Of a DNA stretch of 64,000 nucleotides, positions 62,895 through 64,000 are shown piece after piece. The position numbers and the translations under genes were made by a program. This DNA is from Micavibrio aeruginosavorus (GTDB taxonomy: Bacteria; Pseudomonadota; Alphaproteobacteria; Micavibrionales; Micavibrionaceae): the NCBI GenBank assembly GCA_016432265.1, contig CP066681.1, forward strand, positions 1,080,342-1,144,341, read 5' to 3'. Under the pieces are notes generated by a model. That model searched no databases, had not been told where the DNA came from, and saw nothing but the letters and a program-made list of their open reading frames with translations. Numbering within the stretch: position 1 is the first letter of the stretch; every line of letters begins with the position of its first letter.

Positions 62895-63878
62895 CTACTC
62901 GGCGGCAGCCGCATGCGCGGCTTCCTCGGCGGCGATAAAGCGGTCGGCTTCCAGTGCTGCCATGCAACCCATGCCGGCGGCTGTCACAGCCTGACGGTAA
63001 ACCTTGTCCTTAACGTCACCGGCGGCAAAGACGCCGGGAATATTCGTTGCCGTTGAATCGGGCGCCGTCGTGATGTAGCCGTGTTCGTCCATCGCGATCT
63101 TGCCTTTGAATATCTCGGTAGCCGGATCGTGACCGATGGCGATGAAAACACCATGCGCGTTCAATGTTGAGGTTTCGCCGGTCTTGACGTTCTTCAGCTT
63201 TATGCCGGTGACGCCGGGATTGTCATGTTCTTGCGGGTTGCCCAATATCTCCTCGACAGCGCTGTCCCAGATCACATTGATTTTCGGATTGCTGAACAGC
63301 CTGTCTTGCGCGATCTTTTCCGCCTTTAGCGAGTCGCGGCGGTGGATCAACGTCACTTTGCTGCAGAAGTTGGTCAGGAACAACGCTTCTTCGACGGCGC
63401 TGTTGCCGCCGCCGATCACGGCGACCTCTTTGCCGCGGTAGAAAAAGCCGTCGCAGGTAGCGCAGGCTGAAACTCCGAAGCCCATAAAGGATTTTTCTTC
63501 CGGCAGGCCCAGCCAGCGCGCTTTGGCGCCGGTGCATATGATCACTGTATCAGCGATATATAGAGCGCCTGAATCACCTTTGCAGACAAAGGGGCGCTTG
63601 CTGAAATCGACTTCGGTAATGTAGTCGTAGACCATCTCCGTCCCGACATGCACGGCTTGCGCCTTCATTTGCTCCATCAGCCACGGCCCCTGAACCATCT
63701 CGGCGAACCCGGGGTAGTTCTCGACGTCTGTGGTGATGGTCAGTTGCCCCCCGGGTTGCAAACCCAGAACCTGGACGGGCTTCAGGTTGGCGCGGGCGGC
63801 ATAGATGGCTGCGGTGTAACCGGCGGGGCCTGAACCGATAATCAGGACTTTCGTCCGGATGTCTTTGTCCTTACTCAT
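62895..63878 (-). CDS. trxB: Thioredoxin-disulfide reductase
   Basis: 327 residues, FAD- and NADPH-dependent. FAD site GSGPAGYTAAIYAARANLKP, redox pair CATC in SACATCDGFFYRG, NADPH site GGGNSAVEEALFLTNFCS, and the C-terminal GVFAAGDVKDKVYRQAVTAA. It reduces thioredoxin in the cytosol. AAGGAAG precedes the ATG at 63878. It leads the operon with the VOC protein and the LysR regulator. Confidence 0.96.
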   Translation of the reverse strand: MSKDKDIRTKVLIIGSGPAGYTAAIYAARANLKPVQVLGLQPGGQLTITTDVENYPGFAEMVQGPWLMEQMKAQAVHVGTEMVYDYITEVDFSKRPFVCKGDSGALYIADTVIICTGAKARWLGLPEEKSFMGFGVSACATCDGFFYRGKEVAVIGGGNSAVEEALFLTNFCSKVTLIHRRDSLKAEKIAQDRLFSNPKINVIWDSAVEEILGNPQEHDNPGVTGIKLKNVKTGETSTLNAHGVFIAIGHDPATEIFKGKIAMDEHGYITTAPDSTATNIPGVFAAGDVKDKVYRQAVTAAGMGCMAALEADRFIAAEEAAHAAAAE

Positions 63879-63910
63879 AAATTCACTTCCTTTGGTAATA
63901 AGATAGTCTT

Positions 63911-63950
63911 AATTGCCGGCAGGCAACCCGTAAAGCCCCGTTCGGGCGCT
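63911..63950 (-). terminator. Weak hairpins between the edge gene and trxB
   Basis: Minus-strand order: GCCC-GAACG-GGGC (63935-63947, 4-bp stem), then TTGCC-TGCC-GGCAA (63913-63926, 5-bp stem). T-runs are short. They may end transcription of the gene that enters at 64000, or form part of the trxB leader. Confidence 0.3.
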
Positions 63951-63951
63951 T

Positions 63952-64000
63952 TTAGCCGGCATTCCCCATTTTTCGCCGGATTTCATCTGCAATCAGGCCT
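63952..64000 (-). CDS. Probable C-terminal end of a gene continuing beyond the window
   Basis: A minus-strand frame reading GLIADEIRRKMGNAG and TAA enters at the right edge. The composition is protein-like and it is followed by hairpins. Only 15 codons are visible, too few to name a family. Confidence 0.4.
   Translation of the reverse strand, partial: GLIADEIRRKMGNAG

Overview
The window looks like chromosomal DNA of an alphaproteobacterium. The recG - sdhE (DUF339) - mfd neighbourhood, the single-chain indolepyruvate:ferredoxin oxidoreductase, the DUF502 and DUF6356 proteins, and the GTP-cyclohydrolase-II-like gene next to upp all fit that class. I cannot name a genus. A free-living heterotroph with strong amino-acid catabolism is suggested. 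There is no prophage, insertion sequence, CRISPR array, rRNA or tRNA that I can see. Most of the window is housekeeping genes, with small accessory patches between them.

Layout. 1-5.1 kb: 5' part of a SulP permease (minus), a SAM methyltransferase, typA/bipA, a SLOG-like protein and a ChaN/TIKI-like protein. 5.1-11.2 kb: two PepSY proteins, a DUF350 membrane protein, a beta-CASP RNA nuclease and a DEAD-box helicase, then a degraded spot with a Doc-toxin remnant and a degenerate repeat. 11.2-16.2 kb (minus): a membrane-anchored protein of unknown function, rimO, two tandem zincin-like proteins, a DUF6356 protein and a secreted unknown. 16.3-23.5 kb: mmsA, two unknown proteins, a URC1-like GTP cyclohydrolase II homologue with upp, an ABC-F ATPase, and a secreted EndoU nuclease. 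23.5-36.4 kb: an FtsH-like protease and the leucine-degradation (liu) genes mccB-liuC ... mccA-liuE-liuA. Four minus-strand genes lie between the two liu halves (exosortase-type acyltransferase, EamA transporter, lipoprotein, murQ). A small toxin-type module follows liuA. 36.4-47.6 kb: the IOR enzyme, DUF502, two related Ala-rich proteins, recG and DUF2157. 47.6-64 kb: sdhE, mfd, a Glu/Leu-type dehydrogenase, an AmgK-like kinase, an O-antigen-ligase-like protein and a flippase-like protein, aspartate aminotransferase, two tandem patatins, a candidate small RNA, and the operon trxB-VOC-lysR.

How the genes work together. The liu set plus mmsA, the IOR, the amino-acid dehydrogenase and aspartate aminotransferase form a broad route from branched-chain and aromatic amino acids to acetyl-CoA, acetoacetate and propionyl-CoA. 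MurQ and the AmgK-like kinase point to peptidoglycan-sugar recycling. RecG, Mfd, the helicase, the beta-CASP nuclease, TypA, RimO and ABC-F cover DNA repair, RNA turnover and translation.

Most interesting sites. (1) An approximately 840-bp unit after liuA carries a zeta-toxin-like kinase (two compensating frameshifts) and a 60-residue partner. It is bounded by a 50-bp imperfect direct repeat of the liuA 3' end, so the gene end is duplicated as at an integration site. (2) A candidate small RNA near 61.3 kb has four hairpins, exposed CCUCCC-type anti-Shine-Dalgarno segments and a strong terminator. (3) A secreted stand-alone EndoU-type ribonuclease. (4) Two tandem patatins, one with an altered nucleophile elbow. 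(5) An internally deleted Doc toxin remnant next to a CACGAAG-type repeat.
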